From Rhizobiaceae bacterium (GTDB lineage: Bacteria > Pseudomonadota > Alphaproteobacteria > Rhizobiales > Rhizobiaceae): 64,000 bases of DNA. Position numbers and translations under genes: made by a program. Positions 16,026 through 24,517 of the stretch are shown piece by piece. The stretch covers positions 62,001 to 126,000 of the forward strand of contig JAHBYZ010000007.1 of assembly GCA_019635695.1 (NCBI GenBank), given 5' to 3'. The stretch's first letter is position 1; every line of letters starts with the position of its first letter. The notes below the pieces were generated by a model that saw only the letters and a list, made by a program, of their open reading frames with translations, ran no database searches and was not told the DNA's origin.

Positions 16026-16790
16026 TCACTTCTTGTCCGCAAACTTGGCGTCGCGCTTCTCGACGAAGGCGTCGCGCGCTTCCTGCGATTCCTTCGTCAG
16101 GTAGGCTTGCGCGGTAAAACCCTGCTCCCAGCGGTAGTGCCGCTCAAGATCGCCGTCCTCAACGCCGTTCAGCGCCTCCTTGGCAAGGGCGATCATCGTC
16201 GGGCTCTTGGCGGCGATCTTCTGCGCCAGCTCGAAGGCGGCGGCGCGAAGCTGCTCCTTCGGCACGATCTTCTCGATGGCGCCCAGCCGGTAGGCTTCCT
16301 GCGCGTCGATCATCTCGCCGGTGAAATACATCTGCCGCACCTTCTGCAGCGGGAACATGCGCTGCAGGTGCGCGCCGGCGCCCAAAGCGCCGCGGTCGAC
16401 CTCCGGCACGCCGAAGCGCGCGTCAGGCGAAGCGAGAATGATGTCGACCGAGCCGCAGATGCCGATGCCGCCGCCGAGCACATAGCCGTGCGGCGCCGCG
16501 ATGGCCGGCTTCAGGCCGCGGTGCAGCGCGCGGAAGGTCTCGTAATTGCCGGCGTTGACCTCGACGATGCGGTCGGGATGCGCCTGCAGTTCCTTGATGT
16601 CGACGCCGGCGCAGAAACCCTTGCCCTCGGCGCGGATGATGATGACGCGCACGGCGTCGTCGGCGTTCAGCCGGTCGATCTCCTGCGACAGCCCGCGCCA
16701 GCCCTTGGAGTCCAGCGCGTTGACCGGCGGGCTCTCGATCACGAGCTCGGCGATGCCGTCCTCGACCTTGGTCCAGAATTGCCGGCTCAT
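16026..16790 (-). CDS. echA20: EchA20-like crotonase (steroid D-ring hydrolase family)
   Basis: 254 aa. The sequence SPPVNALDSKGWRGL, GFCAGVDIKELQ, LGGGIGICGSVDIILAS and RFGVPEVDRGALGAGAHL lines up well with what I recall of actinobacterial EchA20, including the E in GVPEVDRGALGA and the absence of the first crotonase Glu (GGGIGI instead of GGGCEL). EchA20 hydrolyses the remaining ring of the HIEC-CoA intermediate in HIP degradation. It starts as ATGA over the end of the IpdC-like gene, so the two are tightly coupled. The family is certain; the EchA20 identity rests on recalled sequence and on its neighbours ipdC, ipdAB and fadE30. Confidence 0.85.
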   Translation of the reverse strand: MSRQFWTKVEDGIAELVIESPPVNALDSKGWRGLSQEIDRLNADDAVRVIIIRAEGKGFCAGVDIKELQAHPDRIVEVNAGNYETFRALHRGLKPAIAAPHGYVLGGGIGICGSVDIILASPDARFGVPEVDRGALGAGAHLQRMFPLQKVRQMYFTGEMIDAQEAYRLGAIEKIVPKEQLRAAAFELAQKIAAKSPTMIALAKEALNGVEDGDLERHYRWEQGFTAQAYLTKESQEARDAFVEKRDAKFADKK

Positions 16791-17881
16791 GCCGCGCTCC
16801 CCTTCTTAGCGTTGACGGCTGTCAACTTTGCCAGCGCCGCCAGCCTGTCGCCCGCCTCGCGCATGATGCGCGAGATCAGCTCCTCGCAGCTCTCGAGCTT
16901 GTCGATCACTGCCGCCACCTGCCCGGACGGCAGCAGGCCGTTGACCGGGTCGCCGGCGACCACGCCGCGCTGCACCAGCGTCGGCAGGTTGGCGGCCATC
17001 ACGGTCTGGCGGAAACCGCCCTCGTCGCCGCTCATCACCTTCAGCCCGAGCCTGGCCATGCCGACCGGCCCCAGCCCGGCTTCCTTGCCCCAATGACGGG
17101 CGTATTTCGCGGACATGGCGAGCCGCGCCGGCAGACTCATCTCCTCCAGCCGCTTCAGCTCCTCGTTCTCGATGAAGCGCTGCGGCAGGCCGTCGACAGC
17201 CGTAGAAACCTTGATGAGCGTCGGATCCTTCGTCTTCAGGTAGCGCTCCAGCGACGACATCGGCACCGGCGAATCCTTGGTCAGCAGGAAACGCGTACCC
17301 ATGGCTATGCCCGCCGCGCCCCATGCCAGTGCCGCCACCAGCCCGCGCCCGTCGGAGAAGCCGCCGGCCGCGACCACCGGCACCTTCACCGCGTCCAGCA
17401 CCTGCGGCAGCAGGATCGAGGTCGGCACCGCGCCGGTATGCCCGCCACCCTCGCCGCCCTGTACGGTCACTACGTCGGCGCCGAGTTCCACGGCCTTTAC
17501 CGCATGCTTGAGAGCACCTACGGTCGGCATGCAAACGACACCGGCGTCCTTCAGCCGCTTGATCGTCTTGGCATCCGGCCCACGGCCGTAGGACACCGCG
17601 CGCACGCCGTGCCGTATCACCGCCGCAAGCACCTCCTCGGCGTTGGGCTGGAACATGTGGAAGTTGACGCCGAAGGGGTTCTTGGTGCGCGCCTTCACGT
17701 CGAGGATCGCGGCATCGACCTTGCCCGGCTCGATGGTGGCGCCGGCAAGGAAGCCGAAGCCGCCGGCATTGCAGGTCGCCGCCGTCAGCTTGGCATCGGC
17801 CACCCAGCCCATCGCGGTCTGCACGACCGGATATTTGCAGCCGAGCTTTTCAGTGAGCGGTGTCTTGAGCGATGCGGCCAT
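16787..17881 (-). CDS. ipdC: IpdC-like flavin-dependent oxidoreductase (nitronate monooxygenase family)
   Basis: 364 aa from the ATG at 17881; upstream in-frame codons would run through the operator region and are not supported. It is a TIM barrel binding FMN, with PVVQTAMGWVADAKLTAAT near the N-terminus, the flavin phosphate signature VQGGEGGGHTGAVPTSILLPQVLDAV, and VVAAGGFSDGRGLVAALAWGAAGIAMGTRFLLTKDS. These match recalled IpdC better than true nitronate monooxygenases. IpdC acts on a HIP-CoA intermediate before ring opening. It heads the six-gene unit down to 13038 and has an operator copy 58 bp upstream. Confidence 0.85.
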   Translation of the reverse strand: MAASLKTPLTEKLGCKYPVVQTAMGWVADAKLTAATCNAGGFGFLAGATIEPGKVDAAILDVKARTKNPFGVNFHMFQPNAEEVLAAVIRHGVRAVSYGRGPDAKTIKRLKDAGVVCMPTVGALKHAVKAVELGADVVTVQGGEGGGHTGAVPTSILLPQVLDAVKVPVVAAGGFSDGRGLVAALAWGAAGIAMGTRFLLTKDSPVPMSSLERYLKTKDPTLIKVSTAVDGLPQRFIENEELKRLEEMSLPARLAMSAKYARHWGKEAGLGPVGMARLGLKVMSGDEGGFRQTVMAANLPTLVQRGVVAGDPVNGLLPSGQVAAVIDKLESCEELISRIMREAGDRLAALAKLTAVNAKKGSAA

Positions 17882-17931
17882 GTTTCTATCCCGTATGCAC
17901 CACGACATGCTGCCGCTGCTGCGGCGCAACA

Positions 17932-17947
17932 TCGTCCGAATGCACTA
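17932..17947 (-). promoter_or_regulatory. operator copy 5
   Basis: On the minus strand TAGTGCATTCGGACGA (one mismatch) followed by TGTTGC, centred 58 bp before the ipdC-like start. Confidence 0.65.
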
Positions 17948-17996
17948 AGCGCGCCTTTCGATCAGTAGAACGTGCGGCGATGTCCGCCAATCGCGC

Positions 17997-18539
17997 TCAA
18001 GTCGTCGGCAGATCGTGCCGACCGAACAACGTCAGCCGCTGGTAGGAAAGATCTGCCGGGCCGGGAATGCCGTGAGGGCTGGCGGCGGCGAAACTCTCAT
18101 AGGCCTCGCGGCTCGCCGGCCGCTTGCCCGCCCAGTCGAGCGTCACGCAGCGGCCGAGGAAACGCCACTCACCGTCGCGCCGCGCGAAACGGTCGAGGCT
18201 GCGGCTGCCGGTGATGATCTCCTCCGCGCCATCGGCCGTGCGGTGGTAGTTCAGCTTGTAGATCTCGCCCTCGGCATAGTCGCCGCGCACCTCGAACAGC
18301 GCGTTGGTGACGTAGTGGGCGCTGTTCTGCCAATTGGCCAGAGCACCCGCCACCCACACCATGTACTCGTCCGGCGAACCGGTGAACATGTCGCCATGCT
18401 CCTCCAGCGCGTCGTCATGGTAGAGTGAGCGCAGGAACACGAAATCGCGGCGGTCGCAGGCGCGCGAATAGGCGTTGACCAGCCGCCACAGGCAGTCGCG
18501 CGCGGCAAGCTCCGCGTGGTCCGGCTCGCGAAATCCCAT
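17997..18539 (-). CDS. NTF2/SnoaL-fold protein
   Basis: 180 aa of the SnoaL_4 type: an N-terminal helix pair (AARDCLWRLVNAYSRACDRRDFVFLRSLYHDDALEE) is followed by strands such as HYVTNALFEVRGDYAEGEIYKLNYHRT and a basic, aromatic C-terminus. The stop of the FadE30-like gene and the start of this gene share one base at 18539, so it is the last member of the unit formed by the two acyl-CoA dehydrogenases. The function is not evident from sequence; an isomerase or hydratase on a cyclic CoA ester is plausible from context. Confidence 0.78.
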   Translation of the reverse strand: MGFREPDHAELAARDCLWRLVNAYSRACDRRDFVFLRSLYHDDALEEHGDMFTGSPDEYMVWVAGALANWQNSAHYVTNALFEVRGDYAEGEIYKLNYHRTADGAEEIITGSRSLDRFARRDGEWRFLGRCVTLDWAGKRPASREAYESFAAASPHGIPGPADLSYQRLTLFGRHDLPTT

Positions 18540-19726
18540 CAGGCTTTCCCCATGTTGCCGGGGCCCCTCGGCTCCTTCGGCATGCCCAGCCCGCGCTCGG
18601 CGATGATGTTCAGCTGGATCTCGTTGGTGCCGCCATAGACCGTGTCGGCGCGGGTGAAGAAGAATAGTTGCCGCAGTTTTTCCACGCGCGGATCGTCGTT
18701 GGCGATCGCACCCGAAAAGCCCAGCACGTCCATGCCCAGCCGGCCCAAATCGCGGTGCCAGTTAGACCAGTGATACTTGTAGCCGAGGCTTTCCAGTTGC
18801 ACCTGCGGCTCGGGGTCGTTGGCCAGCATGCGCATCGCCATATAGCGCATGGCGCGCAGACCGGCCCAGGCGCGCGCGATGCGGGCGCGGATCGCCGGCC
18901 GCGCCGCCGCGCCGTTCTCCCTCGCGATCCCCACGATCAGCTCCAGCTCGCGGGCAAAGCCCATCTGCTGGCCGAGGGTGGAGATGCCGCGTTCGAAACC
19001 GAGCAGCGCCATGCCGATCTTCCAGCCGTCGCCTGGCGCGCCGACGACGTCCCCTGCCTTGGCGCGAGCGTCGTCGAAGAAGGTGGAATTGAATTCCGCT
19101 CCACCGCCGATCTGCCTGATCGGCCTGATCTCGACGCCCGGCTGGTCGAGCTTCATAAGCAGGAAGATCAGGCCCTTAGGCCCGACCGATCCCTCTTCGC
19201 AGCGCGCGAGGACAAAGATCCAGTCGGAGAGATGCGCCAACGAGGTCCACACCTTTTGGCCGGTCACCTGCCAGTCGCCGGTTTGCGGGTCGCGACGAGC
19301 GCGGGTGCGGATGTTGGCGAGGTCGGAGCCGGCGTCGGGTTCGGAATAGCCCTGCGCCCAGAACTCGCGGCCTTCCCGAATGCCCGGCAGGAAACGTCGC
19401 TTCTGATCCTCGTTGCCGAAGGCGATCAGCGTCGGCCCGAGCAGGCCCTCGCCGATATGGCCGAGACGCCCCGGCCCGCCGGCGCGCGCATACTCCTCCT
19501 GGAACACCACCTGCTCGGCGACCGACAGGCCGCGCCCGCCATGTTCTCTCGGCCAGCCGGGACAGGTCCAGCCACCTTCCGCCAGCCTGCGCTCCCACTC
19601 CTTGCGAAGCTCCGGCAGCGCATCGCCGTCGCCGGCATGGCCGCGGTCGACCAGCGGCGCGAAGCGGCCCGTCAGGTTCGCCGCCATCCAGCCGGCGATC
19701 TCGGCGCGAAACAGTTCGAGGCTCAT
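18539..19726 (-). CDS. fadE30: acyl-CoA dehydrogenase, FadE30-like
   Basis: 395 aa. GWTCPGWPREHGGRGLS (residues about 52-68), GYSEPDAGSDLA, VTGQKVWTSLAHLSDW, VGAPGDGWKIGMALLGFERGISTLGQQ and TRADTVYGGTNEIQLNIIAERGLGMP agree closely with recalled FadE30, which dehydrogenates 5-hydroxy-HIP-CoA. The likely catalytic Glu is in GFERG; the C-terminal MCAD-type position is Gly. It starts as ATGA over the end of the upstream acyl-CoA dehydrogenase, suggesting a heteromeric enzyme. A four-codon-rich tail (PRGPGNMGKA) extends past the usual end. Confidence 0.86.
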   Translation of the reverse strand: MSLELFRAEIAGWMAANLTGRFAPLVDRGHAGDGDALPELRKEWERRLAEGGWTCPGWPREHGGRGLSVAEQVVFQEEYARAGGPGRLGHIGEGLLGPTLIAFGNEDQKRRFLPGIREGREFWAQGYSEPDAGSDLANIRTRARRDPQTGDWQVTGQKVWTSLAHLSDWIFVLARCEEGSVGPKGLIFLLMKLDQPGVEIRPIRQIGGGAEFNSTFFDDARAKAGDVVGAPGDGWKIGMALLGFERGISTLGQQMGFARELELIVGIARENGAAARPAIRARIARAWAGLRAMRYMAMRMLANDPEPQVQLESLGYKYHWSNWHRDLGRLGMDVLGFSGAIANDDPRVEKLRQLFFFTRADTVYGGTNEIQLNIIAERGLGMPKEPRGPGNMGKA

Positions 19727-20817
19727 GCCGCCGCTCCCAGCAGCGCGTCGGCGACCAGCGCCAGCTTCTCGTCGGCCGAGCCGAACAGGTTCGCCGTCGC
19801 CTGCGCGCGGCGGAAATACAGATGCGGGTCGTATTCCCAGGTATTGCCGACGCCGCCGTGCAGCTGGATCGCCTCCTCCGCCGCGCGAAACGCCACCTGC
19901 GAGGCGAGTGCGCCTGCGGCGGCGATCTCCAGCGGGTCGAGGCCCTGCGCCGCGCCGTAAACCAGCGAACGCGCCTCGACGATCTCAACCAGCAGAAGCG
20001 CGCAGCGATGCTTGACAGCCTGGAACGAAGCGATGGTGCGGCCGAACTGCATGCGCTCGGCAATGTAGGCCAGCGTCATGTCCAGCACGCCCTGCGCTGC
20101 GCCGACCTGTTCGGCCGCGAGCGTCAAACGTGCAGAGAGGAGAGCCGCATCGAAAGCCGTGCGATCCAGTCTTTCAGCATCGATGCGCGCCGCCTTGGTG
20201 CCCGCAAGGACGAGCCTTGCCGCCGGTCGCAGCAGGTCGATGCCGTCGAGCGTCTCCAGCGTCGCGTCGGCGCGCTCGACCGCAAAAAGGGCGAGACCGC
20301 CATCGGCCGACGCCGGAACGAGGATGTATGCCGCCGAAGCCCCGTCGATCACCGCCGGCACGACGCCATCGATCGCCCAGCCGTCGCCGCTGCGCCTCGC
20401 AGTAGGAAGCTCGCCGCCCAGCGGATCGACCTTTGCCGGCGCAGGCATCGCGACCGCCGCGGCTTCGCCGGCCGCGATGCGGGCCAACAGCGTCTCGCGC
20501 GCCTCACCGGCCGCAACCGCACCTATCAGGGGCGCAGCGAGGCATGCGGTCGACCAGAACGGTACCGGCGCCAACCGCCGGCCGCATTCTTCGGCCAGCA
20601 GGGCCAACTCCAGGTTGCCGAGGCCGAGCCCGCCGGCATCCTCCGGCACCGCCACCGCGCACCAGCCGAGTTCCGCGCCGACCGTCTTCCACAGCGCCGC
20701 ATCGAAGCCGCCCGCGTCGATGGCCTTACGCAACTGCTCGCTGCCGGCGCGGTCGGCCAGCAGGCGACGCGCCTCATCACGCATGAAAATCTGATCGGAG
20801 GAAAGCTTGAGGTCCAT
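19723..20817 (-). CDS. acyl-CoA dehydrogenase, non-catalytic-type subunit
   Basis: 364 aa from the ATG at 20817. It has the beta-subunit hallmarks of heterotetrameric acyl-CoA dehydrogenases: a compact middle domain, SARLTLAAEQVGAAQGVLDM with no Glu at the helix-G position, MQFGRTIASFQAVKHRCA, and GGVGNTWEYDPHLYFRRAQ near the C-terminus, with no Tyr-Glu-Gly motif. Such subunits provide FAD or substrate contacts to a catalytic partner, here the FadE30-like protein translated next (ATGA overlap). It is the first gene of a three-gene unit. The promoter region is shared with the divergent SDR at 20920 and contains operator copy 6. Confidence 0.87.
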   Translation of the reverse strand: MDLKLSSDQIFMRDEARRLLADRAGSEQLRKAIDAGGFDAALWKTVGAELGWCAVAVPEDAGGLGLGNLELALLAEECGRRLAPVPFWSTACLAAPLIGAVAAGEARETLLARIAAGEAAAVAMPAPAKVDPLGGELPTARRSGDGWAIDGVVPAVIDGASAAYILVPASADGGLALFAVERADATLETLDGIDLLRPAARLVLAGTKAARIDAERLDRTAFDAALLSARLTLAAEQVGAAQGVLDMTLAYIAERMQFGRTIASFQAVKHRCALLLVEIVEARSLVYGAAQGLDPLEIAAAGALASQVAFRAAEEAIQLHGGVGNTWEYDPHLYFRRAQATANLFGSADEKLALVADALLGAAA

Positions 20818-20869
20818 CGGGTCTCGCGCGCCGGTGCGGCCTATATCGGGACGATGGCCGGCAGCAACA

Positions 20870-20885
20870 TCGTCCGAACGAATGA
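20870..20885 (-). promoter_or_regulatory. operator copy 6 (one strong half)
   Basis: The minus-strand right half GGACGATGTTGC is intact and identical to copies 5 and 9, but the left half (TCATTC) is degenerate. The site is 60 bp before the minus-strand acyl-CoA dehydrogenase and 43 bp before the plus-strand SDR, so it can serve both. Confidence 0.5.
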
Positions 20886-20919
20886 TGCCGGCTGGCCTCG
20901 CCCCGTATCCCATCGCAGC

Positions 20920-21687
20920 ATGGCAGCACGTATCGACGCCCGCCGCTTCGACGGCAAGGTAGCCCTTGTGACCGGGGCCGCAAGCGGCATCGGACGCGCT
21001 ACCGCGCTGCGGTTGGCGGCGGAAGGTGCGCAAGTCGTCGCAGCCGACCGCGACCGCGCCGGGCTGGACGCACTTCTCGCCGAGCTGCCTTCGGCAAAAA
21101 CACTCACCTACGACGCCGCCGACGGCGACGCTTCCGCGGCGATGGCGCGCGAGGCAATTGCAGCGTTCGGCAGGCTCGACTGCGTCGTCTGCAACGCCGG
21201 CATCTACCGCCGCGCCCACTTCGCCGACATCACGCCCGTCGACTGGACCACGCTCTTCGCCATCAATCTCGGCAGCGTTTTCCGCATCGTGCAGGCCGCC
21301 CTGCCCTCGCTGCTGGAAAGCCGCGGCAGCGTGGTGGCCACCTCGTCCACCTCGGCCGAGCACGGCATCGCCTACGCCGCGCATTACTCCGCCGCCAAGG
21401 CCGGCATCACGGCGCTGATGAAGTCGCTTGCCATCGAGTTCGCTTCCGCCGGCATCCGCTTCAACGCTGTCGCGCCGGGCCGCGTGAAGACGTCAATCGG
21501 CGTCGGCCTGAAGCCGCTCGAAGGCGCCGACGAGCGGCTCGCCACGCGGCCGAACCGCCTTGCGGGAAAACTCGACGGCGGCGAACCGGCGGACATCGCC
21601 AGTCTGATCGCCTTCCTGCTGTCGGAAGATGCCGCCTACATCACCGGCACTCTCATCACCGCCGACGGCGCACAGCATCTCGGCTGA
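20920..21687 (+). CDS. short-chain dehydrogenase/reductase (SDR)
   Basis: 255 aa from the ATG at 20920; an earlier in-frame ATG near 20854 would put the operator inside the gene. The cofactor motif TGAASGIGRA (about 17-26), VCNAGIY, and the catalytic Ser and Tyr-Lys in HYSAAKAGITAL are intact, and the C-terminus YITGTLITADGAQHLG is classical. D at the end of the second strand (AADRDRA) predicts NAD(H) preference. It is transcribed alone, divergent from the FadE30-like unit. It is one of the candidates for the hydroxy-HIP-CoA dehydrogenase step (IpdF-like), but no specific signature proves it. Confidence 0.87.
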   Translation: MAARIDARRFDGKVALVTGAASGIGRATALRLAAEGAQVVAADRDRAGLDALLAELPSAKTLTYDAADGDASAAMAREAIAAFGRLDCVVCNAGIYRRAHFADITPVDWTTLFAINLGSVFRIVQAALPSLLESRGSVVATSSTSAEHGIAYAAHYSAAKAGITALMKSLAIEFASAGIRFNAVAPGRVKTSIGVGLKPLEGADERLATRPNRLAGKLDGGEPADIASLIAFLLSEDAAYITGTLITADGAQHLG

Positions 21688-21704
21688 GGCCGGCGCGGCG
21701 GAGC

Positions 21705-22121
21705 CTACTGCTGCGAGCGGAAGGTCATGTCCGTGCGGCGATGCGCGATGCGCCAGCCTGCCGGGGTCAAGACGTATTTGTCGAAATAGCGCCCGACGAC
21801 TTTCGGCACCGTAGCCGTGGGATCGCTGCGGTCGGTGCCGAAGTAGAGAAACACCGAGGTGCCGCTCGCCTCGCGCTCGCTGACGACGTCGACCATGATG
21901 TTCTGAACAGTGTGGATCGTGGTCGGCTTGGTGTCTTTCGCATCGAGATAGGCCTGCATGGCGGCGCGGCCGCGCATCGGCCCCTTCCAGGTCTCCCACA
22001 CCCCGTCCTCGGCAAACAGGGCGACGACCTCGGCATGGCGGTAGGCATCGATATGCACGCAATAGGCCCGTACGAGCCTGCTGCATTCGTGCTCGATCGC
22101 ATGGCGTTCAGCGGTTTCCAT
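21705..22121 (-). CDS. NTF2/SnoaL-fold protein
   Basis: 138 aa from the ATG at 22121, chosen for the excellent GAGGAGG site 6 nt upstream. The pattern AIEHECSRLVRAYCVHIDAYRHAEVVALFAEDGVWETW, then MRGRAAMQAYLDA, then strands with VPKVVGRYFDKYVLTPAGWRIAHRRTDMTF is that of SnoaL_4 proteins. It is convergent with the SDR ending at 21687 and divergent from a second NTF2-fold gene at 22240, with a shared degenerate operator between them. No catalytic Asp/Tyr pair of ketosteroid isomerase can be assigned confidently. Confidence 0.8.
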   Translation of the reverse strand: METAERHAIEHECSRLVRAYCVHIDAYRHAEVVALFAEDGVWETWKGPMRGRAAMQAYLDAKDTKPTTIHTVQNIMVDVVSEREASGTSVFLYFGTDRSDPTATVPKVVGRYFDKYVLTPAGWRIAHRRTDMTFRSQQ

Positions 22122-22172
22122 CAAAGTCCTCCTCGGCATCGCCCGAGCCTAGGCGACCACTGCTGCCCGCCA

Positions 22173-22188
22173 TCCCCCAAACGGCCTA
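22173..22188 (-). promoter_or_regulatory. operator copy 7 (degenerate)
   Basis: On the minus strand TAGGCCGTTTGGGGGA keeps the spacing and most outer bases of the repeat. It is centred midway, 59-60 bp from both divergent NTF2-fold genes at 22121 and 22240. Confidence 0.4.
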
Positions 22189-22239
22189 CGCGGCGGACGG
22201 CAGTGCGGTGCAAGGTCGGCCGGCGAAAGGGAGGGAGCC

Positions 22240-22713
22240 ATGGCGAACGCCGACGAGAAACTGGCCGCGCTGGAGCGCAGGCTGGCGGAACTGGAGGACC
22301 GCATGGCGATCCTTCAGTTGATCGCTTCCTACGGCCCCGCCGTCGACGGGCTCGACCGGGAAGGCGTTGCCGCGCTCTGGGCCGAGGACGGCAGCTACGA
22401 TTTCAGCGGCACGCCGCTTCAAGGTAGGGATAAGGTCGCTGACCTCATCGATCTCGACACGCACCGCGCCTATGTCAGCGCCGGTTCGTCGCATATCCTG
22501 TCGCTGCCGCGCGTCACGGTGGAGGGCGACCGCGCCGTGGCGGTCAACTATTCGCAGGTCTTCGTCAAGGACGGCGCCTCGTGGCGCGCTGACCGCACCA
22601 GCGCCAACCGGTGGGATCTCGCGAGGACGGCCGATGGCTGGCGGGTAACGAAGCGCACGAACCGGCTGCTCGACGGATCGCCGGGCGCGCGCGACCTGCT
22701 GCAACGATCGTGA
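22240..22713 (+). CDS. NTF2/SnoaL-fold protein
   Basis: 157 aa; the ATG at 22240 has GGGAGGGAG upstream. A short N-terminal coiled coil (EKLAALERRLAELEDRMAILQLIASY) leads into the fold: PAVDGLDREGVAALWAEDGSYDF, LQGRDKVADLI, HILSLPRVTVEGDRAVAVNYSQVFV and WRADRTSANRWDLARTADGWRVTKRTNRLL. It is the fourth NTF2-fold gene of the island. The next gene, an SDR, begins 59 bp downstream with operator copy 8 between them. The function is unknown; isomerase or hydratase activity on a cyclic intermediate is a guess from context. Confidence 0.8.
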   Translation: MANADEKLAALERRLAELEDRMAILQLIASYGPAVDGLDREGVAALWAEDGSYDFSGTPLQGRDKVADLIDLDTHRAYVSAGSSHILSLPRVTVEGDRAVAVNYSQVFVKDGASWRADRTSANRWDLARTADGWRVTKRTNRLLDGSPGARDLLQRS

Positions 22714-22720
22714 ACTGCTA

Positions 22721-22736
22721 TCGTCCAAACGGGGTA
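22721..22736 (+). promoter_or_regulatory. operator copy 8
   Basis: TCGTCCAAACGGGGTA. The left half is perfect, the right half has mismatches; read on the opposite strand the site matches TAGTCC-N4-GGACGA better. It is centred 44 bp before the SDR start at 22772. Confidence 0.5.
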
Positions 22737-22771
22737 TGAGGCGCGCGGCAGGCCGTCGCATGCTCCGCGCA

Positions 22772-23644
22772 ATGGAACAGATCCTCAAAGACAAGTCCGT
22801 CGTCATCACCGGAGCGGGCCGCGGCCTGGGGGCAGCTTACGCCCGCCATGTCAGCGGACTCGGCGCCAGCGTCGTCGTCAACGACATCAACGAGGACGCA
22901 GCGAACGCCACGGCGGAGGCCCTGAGAAAGGCCGGTGGAAAAGCCGTCGTGTCAGCCGGGAGCATCTCCTCCTGGGACTATGCCGCCAAGCTCGTCGAAA
23001 CCTGTGTCTCAGCCTTCGGGCGCATAGACGGACTGGTGAACAACGCGGCCATCCTGGCTCACGGTAAGGTCACGGAAATGAGCGAGCGCGACCTGCGCGC
23101 CATGCTCGAGGTGAACACGATCGGCTCGGCCGGCTGCGCTACCCACGCTATTCGCCAGATGCTCAAGCAGGGCACGCCGGGTTCCATCGTCAACATATCG
23201 TCCGGCTCGCATGCGGGCGACATCGCGCTTGGCGGCTACGGTGCCAGCAAGGCGGCGGTCGCGTCCTTTACCTATTGCTGGGCGCTTGAGCTGCGCGACA
23301 CCAATGTGCGCGTCAACGCCGTGTCACCGCTGGCGCACACGCCGATGGCCGAGAGCAACATGAAGCTTCTCGCTGAGCAGTCGGCCAGCCGCGAGGTCGT
23401 CTACACCACGCTGCCGCAGCCGGAAGTCAACGCGCCTGCCGTCGCTTTCCTCCTGTCCGACGCCTCGATCGGCGTCAATGGCCAGATCGTGCGCATCGCC
23501 GGCAACGAACTGTCCTACAACACGCACCCCATGATCGCGCAGCCGGTACTCAAGGGCGAGTGGACCGACACGGCGATCGCCGCGGCGTTCCGCGACACCC
23601 TCGCCGCGCGTCAGCAGAGACTCGGCCTTGCCTACGAGCGCTGA
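22772..23644 (+). CDS. short-chain dehydrogenase/reductase (SDR)
   Basis: 290 aa from the ATG at 22772. TGAGRGLGAAYA (about 12-23) binds the cofactor, VVNDINEDAA carries the Asp that favours NAD(H), VNNAAIL follows, and the catalytic Tyr-Lys is in GGYGASKAAVASF. The C-terminal part is longer than in minimal SDRs (VRIAGNELSYNTHPMIAQPVLKGEWT), as in multifunctional-enzyme-2-like or IpdF-type SDRs. It is monocistronic on the plus strand, followed 117 bp later by the TetR-type gene. The role in the ring pathway is inferred from position and operator only. Confidence 0.86.
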   Translation: MEQILKDKSVVITGAGRGLGAAYARHVSGLGASVVVNDINEDAANATAEALRKAGGKAVVSAGSISSWDYAAKLVETCVSAFGRIDGLVNNAAILAHGKVTEMSERDLRAMLEVNTIGSAGCATHAIRQMLKQGTPGSIVNISSGSHAGDIALGGYGASKAAVASFTYCWALELRDTNVRVNAVSPLAHTPMAESNMKLLAEQSASREVVYTTLPQPEVNAPAVAFLLSDASIGVNGQIVRIAGNELSYNTHPMIAQPVLKGEWTDTAIAAAFRDTLAARQQRLGLAYER

Positions 23645-23701
23645 AACCTTCTGTGCAGAAAGACCCAAAGGCGCGATCGCGGCATCCTCTAATCGCTTGA
23701 A

Positions 23702-23717
23702 TCGTGCCATCGGCGCA
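23702..23717 (+). promoter_or_regulatory. possible weak operator before the TetR-type regulator
   Basis: TCGTGCCATCGGCGCA resembles TCGTCC-N4-GGACTA with three mismatches and is centred 53 bp before the regulator start, the usual spacing. It would allow weak autoregulation; it may also be chance. Confidence 0.25.
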
Positions 23718-23761
23718 CGTTATTGCGGCAAATCACCCTTGGACGGGGGCAAGAGACGAGC

Positions 23762-24517
23762 ATGCCGTTAGAAAAGGCCGACACGGCTGAGGCCCCGCGC
23801 CGGCGGGTCAATGGCCAGGCGGCGGAACCCGCGGCCAAACCGCTGACCAATCCGCGCAGGGAGCTCGTGCGCGACCAGCTGATCGACATCGCGGCCAAGA
23901 TGTTCGACGAGAAGGGCTACGCGCAGACTGGCATGGGCGATATCGCCCAGGCGCTCGGACTCGGGCGCTCGGCCGTCTACCACTACTTCCGCAACAAGGA
24001 AGAGATCCTCGCGGCGCTGGTCGAGTCCGAAGCGCTGACGCCTTCGCACATGTTGCAGGAACTCAGCGAGGATGCCAGCCTGACGGCCAGCGATCGGCTG
24101 CGCCGCGCCGTCACCGACGGCATCGTGCGCCGGCTGTCGTCGGGCTCGCGCTTCCTGTTCTTCACCCGGCTGGAGGCGCAGATTCCGGCCCATATGGGCG
24201 GGCTCTACAATCAGAGCCGGCGACAGATCTACGATTTCTACGTGCATTGCATTCGCGACGGCATCGCCACAGGCGAGTTTCGCGACGTCGACCCAAAGAT
24301 CGCCGCCTTCGCTGTCATCGGCGCCGCCAACTGGACGTCGCGCTGGTATTCGCCCAACGGGCCGAAATCGCCGCGCGAGATCGCCGAGGTGATCGCGGAC
24401 ATCGCCATGCAGGGCCTGCGCCGCATCGACGGCGGCGGCGCCGACATGGCCGCCGTGCGGGCGAACCTCGCCACGCTGCGCGGCCAGATCGCCTCGCTGG
24501 AGCAGCTTCTTCCCTAG
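23762..24517 (+). CDS. TetR-family transcriptional regulator, KstR2-like
   Basis: 251 aa from the ATG at 23762. A polar N-terminal arm of about 35 residues precedes a TetR_N helix-turn-helix (residues 38-84: [24 protein letters not shown], then [17 protein letters not shown]). The ligand domain contains [20 protein letters not shown], which resembles the corresponding part of KstR2, the HIP-CoA-responsive repressor of C/D-ring genes in actinobacteria. A C-terminal helix ([19 protein letters not shown]) may aid dimerisation. The stop overlaps the convergent VOC gene by 4 bp. It is the best candidate to bind the TAGTCC-N4-GGACGA repeats; this is inference. Confidence 0.85.
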   Translation: MPLEKADTAEAPRRRVNGQAAEPAAKPLTNPRRELVRDQLIDIAAKMFDEKGYAQTGMGDIAQALGLGRSAVYHYFRNKEEILAALVESEALTPSHMLQELSEDASLTASDRLRRAVTDGIVRRLSSGSRFLFFTRLEAQIPAHMGGLYNQSRRQIYDFYVHCIRDGIATGEFRDVDPKIAAFAVIGAANWTSRWYSPNGPKSPREIAEVIADIAMQGLRRIDGGGADMAAVRANLATLRGQIASLEQLLP

